In this document: positions 1 to 6,873 of the stretch, in pieces
Layout of the letters: the number at the start of each line of letters is the position of its first letter
How positions within the stretch are numbered: the first letter of the stretch is position 1
NCBI GenBank assembly: GCA_003447515.1
Contig: DLZA01000150.1
Span: 1-6,873 of the forward strand
Direction of reading: 5' to 3'
Length of the DNA stretch: 6,873 nucleotides
DNA from: Paracoccaceae bacterium
Lineage (GTDB): Bacteria > Pseudomonadota > Alphaproteobacteria > Rhodobacterales > Rhodobacteraceae
The notes under the pieces: model-generated
Database searches by the model: none
What the model saw: the letters and a program-made list of their open reading frames with translations, nothing else
Told to the model about the DNA's origin: nothing
Position numbers and translations under genes: made by a program

Positions 1-118
1 TTGTTTTTGTTGCATAAATATAAATATTTTAGTGGTATTTGTGTTCATGCTTTTATCCAAATCATGATTGCCTCCACCTATTATTATTGTGTCGTTAAGC
101 GCAAGTTAGAGGTTGTAA

Positions 119-147
119 TTGACCCTTTCGCAGGCATTCCATATGGA
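119..147 (+). promoter_or_regulatory. candidate sigma-70 type promoter for the glyQ operon
   Basis: A TTGACC hexamer at 119-124 is followed, after a 17-nt spacer, by TATGGA at 142-147. The -35 box matches the housekeeping consensus at 5 of 6 positions and the -10 box only at 3 of 6. This is acceptable for alphaproteobacteria, where the -35 TTGAC tends to dominate. Transcription would begin near 153-155, giving a leader of about 30 nt before glyQ. It is the best promoter-like arrangement I found in the leader, but it is inferred from motif and position only. Confidence 0.4.
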
Positions 148-148
148 A
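137..148. repeat. 12-bp perfect palindrome over the candidate -10 box
   Basis: TTCCATATGGAA is an exact inverted repeat covering the proposed -10 element of the glyQ promoter. It lies inside a wider interrupted pair, CCCTT at 123-127 and AAGGG at 147-151. The position would suit an operator for a dimeric regulator, but a 12-bp palindrome can arise by chance and I recognise no regulator's consensus in it. Confidence 0.3.
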
Positions 149-172
149 GGGTGTTAAGTAACAAAAGCCATT

Positions 173-177
173 GAGGA
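173..177 (+). promoter_or_regulatory. glyQ ribosome binding site
   Basis: GAGGA lies 7 nt upstream of the ATG at 185. It is a good Shine-Dalgarno match at normal spacing and supports that ATG as the start. It is also the clearest ribosome binding site in the glyQ-glyS cluster, since the two following genes depend on tight coupling. Confidence 0.65.
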
Positions 178-184
178 TTGCCGA

Positions 185-1132
185 ATGTCTGCGTTGGTAA
201 AAGCCAAGCCAAAGTCGTTTCAAGAAATTATTTTGCGTTTGCAAGGCTATTGGGCCGATAAGGGATGTGCTGTGATGCAGCCCTACGACATGGAGGTAGG
301 GGCGGGAACGTTCCATCCAGCAACAACGCTGCGTTCGTTAGGATCCAATTCTTGGGCCGCCGCGTACGTACAGCCGTCACGTCGTCCGACAGATGGGCGG
401 TATGCCGAAAACCCAAACAGGTTGCAGCACTACTATCAATATCAGGTTTTGATTAAGCCTAGTCCACCTGATTTGCAGGCCCTCTATTTAGGTTCCCTCG
501 AAGCTATTGGGATCGATTTAAACTTACACGACATCCGATTTGTAGAAGATGATTGGGAGTCGCCAACATTGGGGGCGTGGGGCCTTGGCTGGGAAATTTG
601 GTGTGACGGAATGGAGGTATCACAGTTCACATATTTCCAGCAAGTTGGAGGGCATGACTGTAAACCTGTGTCAGGCGAATTGACCTATGGATTAGAGCGA
701 TTAGCGATGTATGTGTTGGGTGTGAACCACGTAATGGATATGCCTTACAACGATCCAGATGCGTCAATTGCGCTGACTTATGGCGATGTGTTTAAGCAGA
801 CTGAGCAGGAGTATAGCCGTTGGAATTTTGACGTGGCTGACACGGAGACGTTGTTGAAGCATTTCGAGGATGCGGAGGCTGAGTGCCAACGTATTCTAGA
901 TGTGCCTGACGAAGATCCAAAGACTGGGAAGTGGATTGTGATGGCACACCCTGCATACGACCAGTGTATCAAAGCCAGCCATTTATTTAACCTTCTGGAC
1001 GCACGAGGTGTGATTTCCGTGACGGAGCGCCAAGCCTATATCGGGCGGGTGCGAGCTTTGTCTAAGATGTGCGCAGATGCATTTGTGCAAACCGAAGCGG
1101 GTGGATCTGCACCTGAAAGTATGCCGCGATGA
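185..1132 (+). CDS. glyQ: glycine--tRNA ligase, alpha subunit
   Basis: This is the catalytic subunit of the bacterial alpha2beta2 glycyl-tRNA synthetase, a cytoplasmic class II enzyme. It activates glycine with ATP and, with GlyS, charges tRNA-Gly. Family signatures are near-perfect throughout: [18 protein letters not shown] near residues 31-48, [20 protein letters not shown] near 61-80, the stretch [16 protein letters not shown] near 124-139, and [13 protein letters not shown] near 164-176, which carries the class II motif 3 arginine. At 315 residues it is slightly longer than the E. coli protein (303, from memory). The extra length is an acidic, lysine-containing segment near residues 240-255, which I believe is usual in alphaproteobacteria, and a short C-terminal tail. 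The start is fixed by GAGGA 7 nt upstream and by the normal N-terminus. The last codons overlap the next gene as ATGA, so translation of the two is probably coupled. Nothing looks broken. Confidence 0.98.
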   Translation: MSALVKAKPKSFQEIILRLQGYWADKGCAVMQPYDMEVGAGTFHPATTLRSLGSNSWAAAYVQPSRRPTDGRYAENPNRLQHYYQYQVLIKPSPPDLQALYLGSLEAIGIDLNLHDIRFVEDDWESPTLGAWGLGWEIWCDGMEVSQFTYFQQVGGHDCKPVSGELTYGLERLAMYVLGVNHVMDMPYNDPDASIALTYGDVFKQTEQEYSRWNFDVADTETLLKHFEDAEAECQRILDVPDEDPKTGKWIVMAHPAYDQCIKASHLFNLLDARGVISVTERQAYIGRVRALSKMCADAFVQTEAGGSAPESMPR

Positions 1133-1905
1133 ACGGTAATCTGATAGTAGGTGGAATTGTTACAATCGCTTTAGCTGCCGGTGTGGGGCTTTGGTATAGC
1201 CAAACCTACGCGTACTATGAGCAGCAAAATGGGTTGGAAGAGGTTCTCGTTGGCGGCAATTTGTTTGATGTTTCCAATTACTATGGAATTGATGCAGATA
1301 CGTCACCACTGAAATTGCGAGCATGTTTCTCAGTGGACTGGGATTATTCTCTATCCAAAGAGTTCAAAGATTTAGCAGAGCCCCTAACGGCGCCGTCTTG
1401 GTTCGACTGTTTTGATGCTGAAATAATTTCTAAAGATATCAAGGCTGGTAATGCTAATGTTATTTTGGCGGAGAAAAATATACCCTTTGGGTTTTCACGC
1501 TTTATCGCGCAATACCCAGATGGAAAAGCCTATATGTGGCGCCAGATAAATGCCTGTGGAAAGGCTCAGTTTGATGGGAATGATTTGCCAGAAGGTTGTT
1601 CGAAAGAGGTATCAGCTTCAGACCTGACCGACGTCGTCGAGCAAAAACGGGATGCACTGAAAATGTTCTCTAAAAGTAATTTAGGGCTAAAAGAAATTCC
1701 ATTCGAGAACGAGGATGTATTCCTAAGCAATTTAGGACTCACTGGGCTAACGTGGTTTAACGATAAAAACCCGGGAGACGCTATGATGATCGAAGAAGAA
1801 GTTCCATTCCTAGGGGGACGCAGTATTGAACCTGGCATGAGCCGAATTTCGGCGGTTTTTCAAGATGATCGCGCGGCTGCGCTGAACCAAAAGTGGGCGA
1901 ATTAA
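1129..1905 (+). CDS. membrane-anchored protein of unknown function (DUF6446-like)
   Basis: This 258-residue protein has one hydrophobic segment at residues 5-22 with no lipobox, so it is probably an N-terminal signal anchor with the rest in the periplasm. The soluble part is acidic and mixed alpha/beta in character. It has exactly four cysteines (66, 94, 143, 157), which could form two disulfides if it is exported. Recognisable stretches are SPLKLRACF (59-67), [10 protein letters not shown] (91-100), [16 protein letters not shown] (129-144) and PEGC (154-157). They resemble a family I know from Rhodobacterales as DUF6446; that name is from memory, not from a search. The start ATG overlaps the glyQ stop by 4 nt and has no strong Shine-Dalgarno, so it is likely translated by coupling. 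Only one base separates its stop from glyS. The position implies co-expression with glycyl-tRNA synthetase, but no enzymatic motif is visible and I assign no function. Confidence 0.85.
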   Translation: MNGNLIVGGIVTIALAAGVGLWYSQTYAYYEQQNGLEEVLVGGNLFDVSNYYGIDADTSPLKLRACFSVDWDYSLSKEFKDLAEPLTAPSWFDCFDAEIISKDIKAGNANVILAEKNIPFGFSRFIAQYPDGKAYMWRQINACGKAQFDGNDLPEGCSKEVSASDLTDVVEQKRDALKMFSKSNLGLKEIPFENEDVFLSNLGLTGLTWFNDKNPGDAMMIEEEVPFLGGRSIEPGMSRISAVFQDDRAAALNQKWAN

Positions 1906-1906
1906 G

Positions 1907-4174
1907 ATGACTGATTTGTTGTTGGAGCTGTTTTCGGAAGAAATCCCTGCGCGAATGCAAAAACAAGCGTCGGACGATCTAAAAAAAATGGTGACGACCG
2001 GGCTCGTTGAGGCGGGTCTACTTTTTGAAAGCGCGGGGGTGTTAGTGACACCGCGTCGTTTGTGCCTGTCCGTTGTAGGGCTCACAGATCGTTCACCTAA
2101 CCTGAAAGAAGAGCGAAAAGGGCCGCGCGTGGATGCGCCTGAAAAGGCGATTGAAGGGTTCTTGCGTGGCGTGGGCATGTCCAAAGATCAACTTGAAATT
2201 AGGAACGAAAGAAAGGGAAAGGTGTATTTTGCTCTCATTGAGAAGCCCGGACGAGCGGCTGCTGAGATAATTGCCGAAGTAGTTCCCAGCGTGGTTCGCA
2301 ATTTTCCTTGGCCCAAGTCCATGCGCTGGGGTGCTGGTTCATTAAAATGGGTGCGGCCTTTACACTCTATACTCTGTATTTTGTATGATACTGAAGGTGC
2401 AGAATTAGTACCATTTGAGGTGGGTGGTATCTTGTCGGTGGATACGACCCAGGGCCACCGTTTCCATGCTCCCGTTTCGTTTAAGGTGACATCGTTTGAT
2501 CAGTATGCAAGTGAGCTGGCAAAGTCATATGTAGTACTTGACGCCGCCGAGCGCGCTGCGATCATTTGGAATGATGCGACGAATAAAGCTTTTGCGCTCG
2601 GACTGGAAGTCGTTGAAGACAAAGAATTATTAGCGGAGGTTGCAGGCTTAGTCGAGTGGCCTGTAGTACTTGTTGGCGACATCGCTGAGGATTTTCTTAG
2701 CCTACCGTCGGAGGTATTGCGACTGTCGATGAAGGAACATCAGAAGTTCTTTTCGGTGCGCGACCCAAAGACGGATCGGATTGAAAAATTTGTTACCGTT
2801 GCGAACCGTGAGACGGTTGATAACGGAATGACGATTTTGGCTGGGAATGAAAAAGTGCTGTTTGCACGTTTGTCGGATGCGAAATTCTTTTGGGAAAATG
2901 ATCTGCGAGTTGCCAAAACTGGTGCAGGTTTGTGGGTGGAGAAATTGGCGAGTGTAACCTTCCACAACAAACTGGGTTCACAGGCAGAGCGGATTGATCG
3001 CATCGTTGTGCTGGCTAAAGACATTGCGCCTAAGTTGGGTTTGGATTCTGTTGTAGTCGAGGACGCGGCTCGGTTTGCAAAAGTAGATTTGTCTTCTGAA
3101 ATGGTTTATGAGTTCCCAGAATTGCAAGGCGTTATGGGGCGTTACTACGCAGCTTCAGCAGGCAAGGCTGTGGACGTGGCTTCAGCAGCGCAGGAACATT
3201 ATTCGCCGTTGGGTCCGAGTGACGATGTGCCGAGTGCGCCAGTTTCTGTTACTGTGGCGCTTGCAGACAAACTTGATACGTTGGCCGGGTTTTGGTCAAT
3301 TGATGAAAAGCCGACGGGAAGTAAAGACCCGTTTGCGCTACGACGTGCAGCGCTGGGTGTTATTCGGTTGGTGTTGGAAAATGGGCTACGGCTTGGAATA
3401 TCAGATGTCATATGCCGTTTCTACGTTGACTGTGCGAAGAGGCTAGAAAATTCGAAACTCTTACTTTCAAAAGATGACGGTGGAGCTTTCTCACAAAGCT
3501 TCGAACAAGCAGTGGCACCAAGTGCTCACCATGACACTCATGAATGGAGAAGCGTGCGTTTATCTCGACCTCTTGCCAGTTTGAATGAACCCCTGATTGA
3601 GAAATCTTTTTCTGAAGGTGCTAAAATATCATTCAGGCCCTCAGTGTCGGAAAATCTCCTTTCCTTCTTTCATGACCGTTTGAAAGTTTATTTGCGCAAT
3701 AAAGGCATTTCCCACGACGTCATTGACGCTTGCCTAATAACGCCAAGAAATGATGATTTTACATTACTCGTTAAGCGGGTAGAAGCGCTGCAGGCATTTG
3801 TTGTATCGGATGATGGTACCAATCTGCTGCAAGGATTTAAGCGGGCGAATAATATTCTGACGCAGGCCGAAGAGAGGGACGGCGTTGAATATTCCTACGG
3901 TGCGGATATGAAGTTTGCCGAACAAGATGAAGAGCGTGCTTTGTTTGCTGCGCTGGAAGTTGCAGAACGCGCGATTGCGCCTGCGATTGAGCTGGAGAAG
4001 TTTGGGGAGGCCATGAAAGCTATGGCTGGTTTGCGTGAGCCAATTGATGCGTTCTTTGAGGCGGTCCAAATTAATGCTGATAGTGATACAGTACGGCGTA
4101 ATCGGTTGAATTTACTAAGCCGTATTCGTTCTGTGATGGGGCAAGTCGCAGACTTTAACAAGATTGAAGGTTGA
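1907..4174 (+). CDS. glyS: glycine--tRNA ligase, beta subunit
   Basis: This 755-residue protein is the beta subunit of the heterotetrameric glycyl-tRNA synthetase. It recognises tRNA-Gly while GlyQ supplies the aminoacylation site. The N-terminus LLLELFSEEIPARMQ (4-18) and TPRRL (48-52) are typical. The middle carries SLPSEVLRLSMKEHQKFF (265-282), GNEKVLFARLSDAKFFWEND (313-332), EMVYEFPELQGVMGRYYA (398-415), ADKLDTLAGFWSI (453-465) and GSKDPFALRRAALGVIRL (471-488). The C-terminal DALR-like anticodon-binding region includes FFHDRLKVYLR (587-597), HDVIDACL (603-610), LLQGFKRANNILTQAEE (640-656) and RRNRLNLLSRIRSVM (730-744). It is longer than the E. coli subunit (689, from memory), mainly through a segment of roughly 70 residues near 513-582. 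The ATG follows the previous stop after one base. Only a weak GTGGG-like site precedes it, so translation probably depends on coupling. The frame is intact from end to end. Confidence 0.98.
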   Translation: MTDLLLELFSEEIPARMQKQASDDLKKMVTTGLVEAGLLFESAGVLVTPRRLCLSVVGLTDRSPNLKEERKGPRVDAPEKAIEGFLRGVGMSKDQLEIRNERKGKVYFALIEKPGRAAAEIIAEVVPSVVRNFPWPKSMRWGAGSLKWVRPLHSILCILYDTEGAELVPFEVGGILSVDTTQGHRFHAPVSFKVTSFDQYASELAKSYVVLDAAERAAIIWNDATNKAFALGLEVVEDKELLAEVAGLVEWPVVLVGDIAEDFLSLPSEVLRLSMKEHQKFFSVRDPKTDRIEKFVTVANRETVDNGMTILAGNEKVLFARLSDAKFFWENDLRVAKTGAGLWVEKLASVTFHNKLGSQAERIDRIVVLAKDIAPKLGLDSVVVEDAARFAKVDLSSEMVYEFPELQGVMGRYYAASAGKAVDVASAAQEHYSPLGPSDDVPSAPVSVTVALADKLDTLAGFWSIDEKPTGSKDPFALRRAALGVIRLVLENGLRLGISDVICRFYVDCAKRLENSKLLLSKDDGGAFSQSFEQAVAPSAHHDTHEWRSVRLSRPLASLNEPLIEKSFSEGAKISFRPSVSENLLSFFHDRLKVYLRNKGISHDVIDACLITPRNDDFTLLVKRVEALQAFVVSDDGTNLLQGFKRANNILTQAEERDGVEYSYGADMKFAEQDEERALFAALEVAERAIAPAIELEKFGEAMKAMAGLREPIDAFFEAVQINADSDTVRRNRLNLLSRIRSVMGQVADFNKIEG

Positions 4175-4188
4175 CCCATACAACCTTT
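4166..4188 (+). repeat. stem-loop spanning the glyS stop codon
   Basis: AAGGTTG (4167-4173) pairs perfectly with CAACCTT (4181-4187) across a 7-nt loop, and a G-T wobble at 4166/4188 can add one pair. The glyS stop TGA (4172-4174) lies at the top of the 5' arm and the start of the loop. Only three T's are present at the end of the stem, so it is not a standard intrinsic terminator. It could be an RNA 3'-end stabiliser, part of a weak terminator, or chance. Confidence 0.35.
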
Positions 4189-4237
4189 CGTGCGTAATCG
4201 CGGCTTTACTGCAATTATAAATTTTTTGCTGCGCTGC

Positions 4238-4250
4238 AGAATTAAATTCT
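4238..4250. repeat. 13-bp perfect palindrome between glyS and the PPDK-like gene
   Basis: AGAATT and AATTCT flank a single central A. A one-base loop cannot form a normal RNA hairpin, so if it has a function it is more likely a protein-binding site in DNA. It partly overlaps the 5' arm of the terminator-like hairpin that follows. AT-rich palindromes of this size are not rare. Confidence 0.2.
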
Positions 4251-4277
4251 CAACCCCATGATCTTGAGCATTTTTTT
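4244..4277 (+). terminator. weak terminator-like hairpin with T-run
   Basis: CTCAA (4249-4253) pairs with TTGAG (4264-4268) over a 10-nt loop. After one T/C mismatch, AAAT (4244-4247) pairs with ATTT (4270-4273). The 3' arm runs into seven consecutive T's (4271-4277). The stem is AT-rich with a large loop, so efficiency would be modest. If real, it ends most glyQ-glyS transcripts and leaves the PPDK-like gene to its own promoter or to read-through. Confidence 0.3.
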
Positions 4278-4329
4278 GTTGAGTAATATGTTGCGCTTGC
4301 AGCATTTGCGACCTAATCTTTAAAAAAAT

Positions 4330-4333
4330 GGAG
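4330..4333 (+). promoter_or_regulatory. ribosome binding site deciding the start of the PPDK-like gene
   Basis: GGAG sits 9 nt before the ATG at 4343. An in-frame ATG at 4328 overlaps this site and has only A/T-rich sequence (CTTTAAAAAA) just upstream, so 4343 is the better start. Confidence 0.55.
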
Positions 4334-4342
4334 ATTTATCCC

Positions 4343-6873
4343 ATGGAGGATTTCGCGGATATCGCTGAGATCACAGCTCAAACGAAGCTGCCAGCTGCTC
4401 AATACGGTGTGCGGGCTGAAGCCTTGGGGAAATTACTGGGCGCTGGCATGCCTGTCCCACGTGGTTTCGCGGTGTCAAAGTCAGCTGTGCATCGTTTGGC
4501 CATTGGTGACGTGCCGAACCTTAGCATCTTGGAAAACGCTCTTAAACCTGGTGTTCTATATTCAGTACGCCGTTCGCCCGAACAGCGTAATTGGGGTGGG
4601 CCCCGGGCGATTTTAAACATCGGTATGAATAATGATACTAGAGATATCTTGGCGCAAGAGCACGGGCTAGATATGGCTAATAATTTATACTGTCGCTTCA
4701 TTCGCAGTTATGCGCTGAAGGTAGCGCGGTTGGACGAAGACGATCTAGAGGAGCTGGTTGAGGCGGAGTTTACAAACAAGGGCTGCGATTATAGCCGACT
4801 GGTAAATGCTTTGTTGGAGTTTTACCAGGAAGAACTAGGTGAACATTTTCCTCAAAGCCCAATTAAGCAAATGAGCCAAGTTCTGCAAGCTGTTGCGCGC
4901 ATGTGGGAAGGCACCACAGCACGAATTTTACGCACGGCTCGGGGCGCACCAGCAGATGCGGGTCTTGGTTTGATCGTACAGGATATGGCGTGGAAGGCCG
5001 GAATGGGAGAATGTGGTGTCGGGTCAGCGCAGTTCACGACATTTACCTCGGGAAAAGCCGGATCGCACGGTCGTTACATCAGTGAAACTCATGGCCATGA
5101 TGCAATTATTGGGCGTGGTGGCGAGCTGTATTTAGGGCGCGATGATCGAGGTTTGTCGCTGGAAGAAGTTGCGCCGGATGTTTTTATGCAGTTACAGGAT
5201 TTAATAAGTAGGGCTCGGAATGTGCTTAAAGACGAGGCGCAATTGCAGTTTTCGGTGCAGGACGGGCAAGTTTTAGTGCTGGATATTAGGCCGGCGGATC
5301 GTTCGGGTAAAGCAGAGGTAGAGATCGCGGTGCAGTTAGTGGTGGACGGCCTGCGCAACAAAAAAGAGGCACTTATGGCGGTGACACCTGGATCGCTGAC
5401 GGAGATGTTACACCGCCACATTGATCCTAAAGCGCGTTACAAGGTGATCACAACTGGCATAGCGGCTAGCCCAGGGGCAAATTGGGGCAAAATTGTTTTC
5501 ACTGCAGAGGCAGCACAAGTTGCCGCCGCGCAGGAAGAAAACTGTATTTTGGTTCGAACTGAAACTTCGCCTGAGGACATTAGGGGTATGCAATCGGCGC
5601 AAGGAGTATTGACGACGCGCGGTGGGATCACCAGTCATGCTGCTGTTATTGCGCGGGGCCTTGGCCTACCGTGTATTGTAGGTGCCTCGGATGTGGATAT
5701 TGACCTGCGCCGCAAACGGTTTGAGTTACCGGATGGCCGAAAATTCTGTGAGGGTGATGTCGTTACGCTGAACGGGGCGACAGGAGAAGTGATTGAGCAG
5801 GCAGTATCTTTGATTGAGCCTGACCTTGGTGGTGCGTTCAATACATTTCTGGATTGGACTGATGAATTTCGCAAGCTAGGCGTTCGGGCGAATGCGGATA
5901 CGCCAAGCGATGCGCGGTTGGCGCAGGCGTTCCGAGTGGATGGAATTGGTTTGTGCCGCACGGAACATATGTTCTTTGAGCCGGGCCGTTTAACCGCAAT
6001 GCGTGAGATGATTTTTGCCGATAAGGATCAGGATCGGCAGGCGGCGCTTGATCGGTTGCTGCCAATGCAACGCGCTGATTTTGTAGAATTGTTTGAAACT
6101 ATGGCTGGATTACCTGTTTGCGTGCGACTTTTAGATCCGCCTCTCCATGAGTTTTTGCCAAAATCTCCAATTGAAATCCGTACACTTGCTGAAGCGATGG
6201 ATTTACCGCTAACGACTGTGATGGGACGTGCGGATGACTTGAGCGAATATAATCCGATGTTGGGCTTGCGTGGTGCGCGCCTCGGGTTAACAGTCCCGGG
6301 GATTTATGAGATGCAGGCGCGGGCAATTTTCGAGGCAGCTGCGCAAGTTCAGGAAAGAACTGGTGCGCAAGTAAAGCCTGAGATTATGGTGCCTCTGGTT
6401 TCTGCAAAAAAAGAAGTTGAGGTCGTTAAATCACAGGTAGATATCGTCGCGTCACAGGTGCAATTGGCGACTGGACAGCAGCTTAAATATTCTGTTGGTG
6501 TGATGGTTGAGACCCCACGTGCAGCGCTTCAGGCTGGGAGAATTGCTAAGTATTCGGAGTTTCTTAGCTTTGGAACCAATGATTTGACACAAATGGCATA
6601 CGGTCTGTCTCGTGATGATGCCGGGCGCTTTATGCGTGAGTATGTAAATCGTGGGATTTACCCCGAAGATCCGTTTCACTCTATTGATATGGAAGCAGTT
6701 GGGGAGCTGGTTATGATAGCTATTGAGCGAGCAAAAAAGGTTAGTCCGGAAATTTGTTTTGGCTTGTGTGGCGAACATGGGGGTGATCCAGCATCTGTGG
6801 CGTTCTGTCACAGAATTGGCTTGGATTATGTGTCATGTTCACCGTATCGCGCACCTGTGGCCCGCTTGGCAGC
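4343..6873 (+). CDS. ppdK: pyruvate phosphate dikinase family protein with divergent ATP-grasp domain, 3' end cut by window
   Basis: The frame is open to the window edge (843 complete codons); about a dozen more are expected, as PPDKs end soon after the SCSPYRAPVARLA seen here. PPDK interconverts ATP, Pi and pyruvate with AMP, PPi and PEP through a phosphohistidine. By hand alignment to Clostridium symbiosum PPDK (numbering from memory), the swivelling domain is intact: GGITSHAAVIARG, with catalytic His432 and the preceding Thr430 that PPDK regulatory proteins target. The PEP/pyruvate barrel is also intact: Arg539 (GLCRTEHMF), Arg595 (VRLLDPPLHEFLP), Glu723 (MVETPRAAL), Asn746-Asp747 (FGTNDLTQM) and catalytic Cys809 (GLCGEHGGDP). 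The N-terminal ATP-grasp domain (about 1-320) is degenerate. The K22 equivalent is Arg24, D321 is Gln300, E323 is Gln302 and Q335 is Asp314. The SMPGMMD loop reads RNWGGPR, and the usual FTRNPSTGE loop is unrecognisable. R92, G101 and R337 equivalents remain (Arg76, Gly85, Arg316). Family membership is certain; ATP-dependent dikinase activity is doubtful, so the symbol denotes homology only. Confidence 0.93.
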   Translation, partial: MEDFADIAEITAQTKLPAAQYGVRAEALGKLLGAGMPVPRGFAVSKSAVHRLAIGDVPNLSILENALKPGVLYSVRRSPEQRNWGGPRAILNIGMNNDTRDILAQEHGLDMANNLYCRFIRSYALKVARLDEDDLEELVEAEFTNKGCDYSRLVNALLEFYQEELGEHFPQSPIKQMSQVLQAVARMWEGTTARILRTARGAPADAGLGLIVQDMAWKAGMGECGVGSAQFTTFTSGKAGSHGRYISETHGHDAIIGRGGELYLGRDDRGLSLEEVAPDVFMQLQDLISRARNVLKDEAQLQFSVQDGQVLVLDIRPADRSGKAEVEIAVQLVVDGLRNKKEALMAVTPGSLTEMLHRHIDPKARYKVITTGIAASPGANWGKIVFTAEAAQVAAAQEENCILVRTETSPEDIRGMQSAQGVLTTRGGITSHAAVIARGLGLPCIVGASDVDIDLRRKRFELPDGRKFCEGDVVTLNGATGEVIEQAVSLIEPDLGGAFNTFLDWTDEFRKLGVRANADTPSDARLAQAFRVDGIGLCRTEHMFFEPGRLTAMREMIFADKDQDRQAALDRLLPMQRADFVELFETMAGLPVCVRLLDPPLHEFLPKSPIEIRTLAEAMDLPLTTVMGRADDLSEYNPMLGLRGARLGLTVPGIYEMQARAIFEAAAQVQERTGAQVKPEIMVPLVSAKKEVEVVKSQVDIVASQVQLATGQQLKYSVGVMVETPRAALQAGRIAKYSEFLSFGTNDLTQMAYGLSRDDAGRFMREYVNRGIYPEDPFHSIDMEAVGELVMIAIERAKKVSPEICFGLCGEHGGDPASVAFCHRIGLDYVSCSPYRAPVARLA

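Noticed and set aside
60..69. AATCATGATT palindrome in the leader
   Set aside because: A 10-bp AT-rich palindrome in AT-rich DNA, not aligned with any promoter element, is expected by chance.
1..184. Glycine riboswitch, T-box or other structured leader upstream of glyQ
   Set aside because: I see no tandem aptamer-like GGAGAG/conserved cores, no T-box sequence and no terminator/antiterminator pair. T-boxes are also not expected in alphaproteobacteria.
1810..2184. 124-codon minus-strand open frame across the end of the unknown gene and the start of glyS
   Set aside because: It is antisense to conserved glyS N-terminal sequence and its translation resembles no protein. It is explained by codon bias on the opposite strand.
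3108..3446. 112-codon plus-strand open frame inside glyS
   Set aside because: It is out of frame within a continuous, well-conserved part of glyS, and its Trp/Arg-rich translation is typical of a frame-shifted reading.
4284..4289. TAATAT as a -10 box for the PPDK-like gene
   Set aside because: The only TTGA-type hexamer upstream (4264-4269) leaves a 14-nt spacer, too short for a standard promoter.
3895..4305. 136-codon minus-strand open frame over the glyS end and the intergenic gap
   Set aside because: It lies mostly opposite a highly conserved glyS coding region, and its translation is low-complexity and Ser/Ala/Arg-rich with no recognisable motif. It is a shadow frame.
4328..4342. In-frame ATG at 4328 as the start of the PPDK-like gene
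   Set aside because: It is preceded by an A/T run with no Shine-Dalgarno sequence, and it covers the GGAG that suits the ATG at 4343. The five extra residues match nothing conserved.
6452..6811. 119-codon minus-strand open frame opposite the PEP-binding barrel
   Set aside because: The plus strand encodes invariant PPDK motifs throughout, and the minus translation shows no domain.

Overview
The window reads as chromosomal DNA of an alphaproteobacterium, most likely a marine Rhodobacterales (roseobacter-like) lineage. Three things point there: the protein sequences of both glycyl-tRNA synthetase subunits; a small membrane-anchored protein of the type called DUF6446 placed between their genes; and a pyruvate phosphate dikinase (PPDK)-like gene directly downstream. 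I recall this gene order from that order of bacteria but could not check it. Base composition looks close to half G+C by eye, lower than in many Rhodobacterales. All genes are on the + strand, and I see no mobile element, RNA gene or CRISPR array.

Layout: positions 1-184 are an AT-rich leader with a plausible promoter (119-147) and the glyQ ribosome binding site. glyQ (185-1132) encodes the catalytic alpha subunit of glycyl-tRNA synthetase. It overlaps by 4 nt an unnamed gene for a 258-residue protein with one N-terminal membrane segment (1129-1905). One base later begins glyS (1907-4174), the tRNA-binding beta subunit. These three genes are packed tightly enough to be one translationally coupled transcript. 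A 168-nt gap follows, with a stem-loop over the glyS stop codon and a weak terminator-like hairpin. A PPDK family gene then starts at 4343 and runs off the right edge, only about a dozen codons before its expected end.

Function: GlyQ and GlyS form the alpha2beta2 enzyme that charges tRNA-Gly. The middle protein has no known function; its position suggests co-expression with the synthetase, not necessarily a role in it. The most interesting feature is the last gene. Its phosphohistidine domain and PEP/pyruvate barrel keep every catalytic residue I could check, but its ATP-grasp domain has lost most of the residues that bind ATP and metal. It may therefore be a PPDK paralogue that no longer works as an ATP-driven dikinase.
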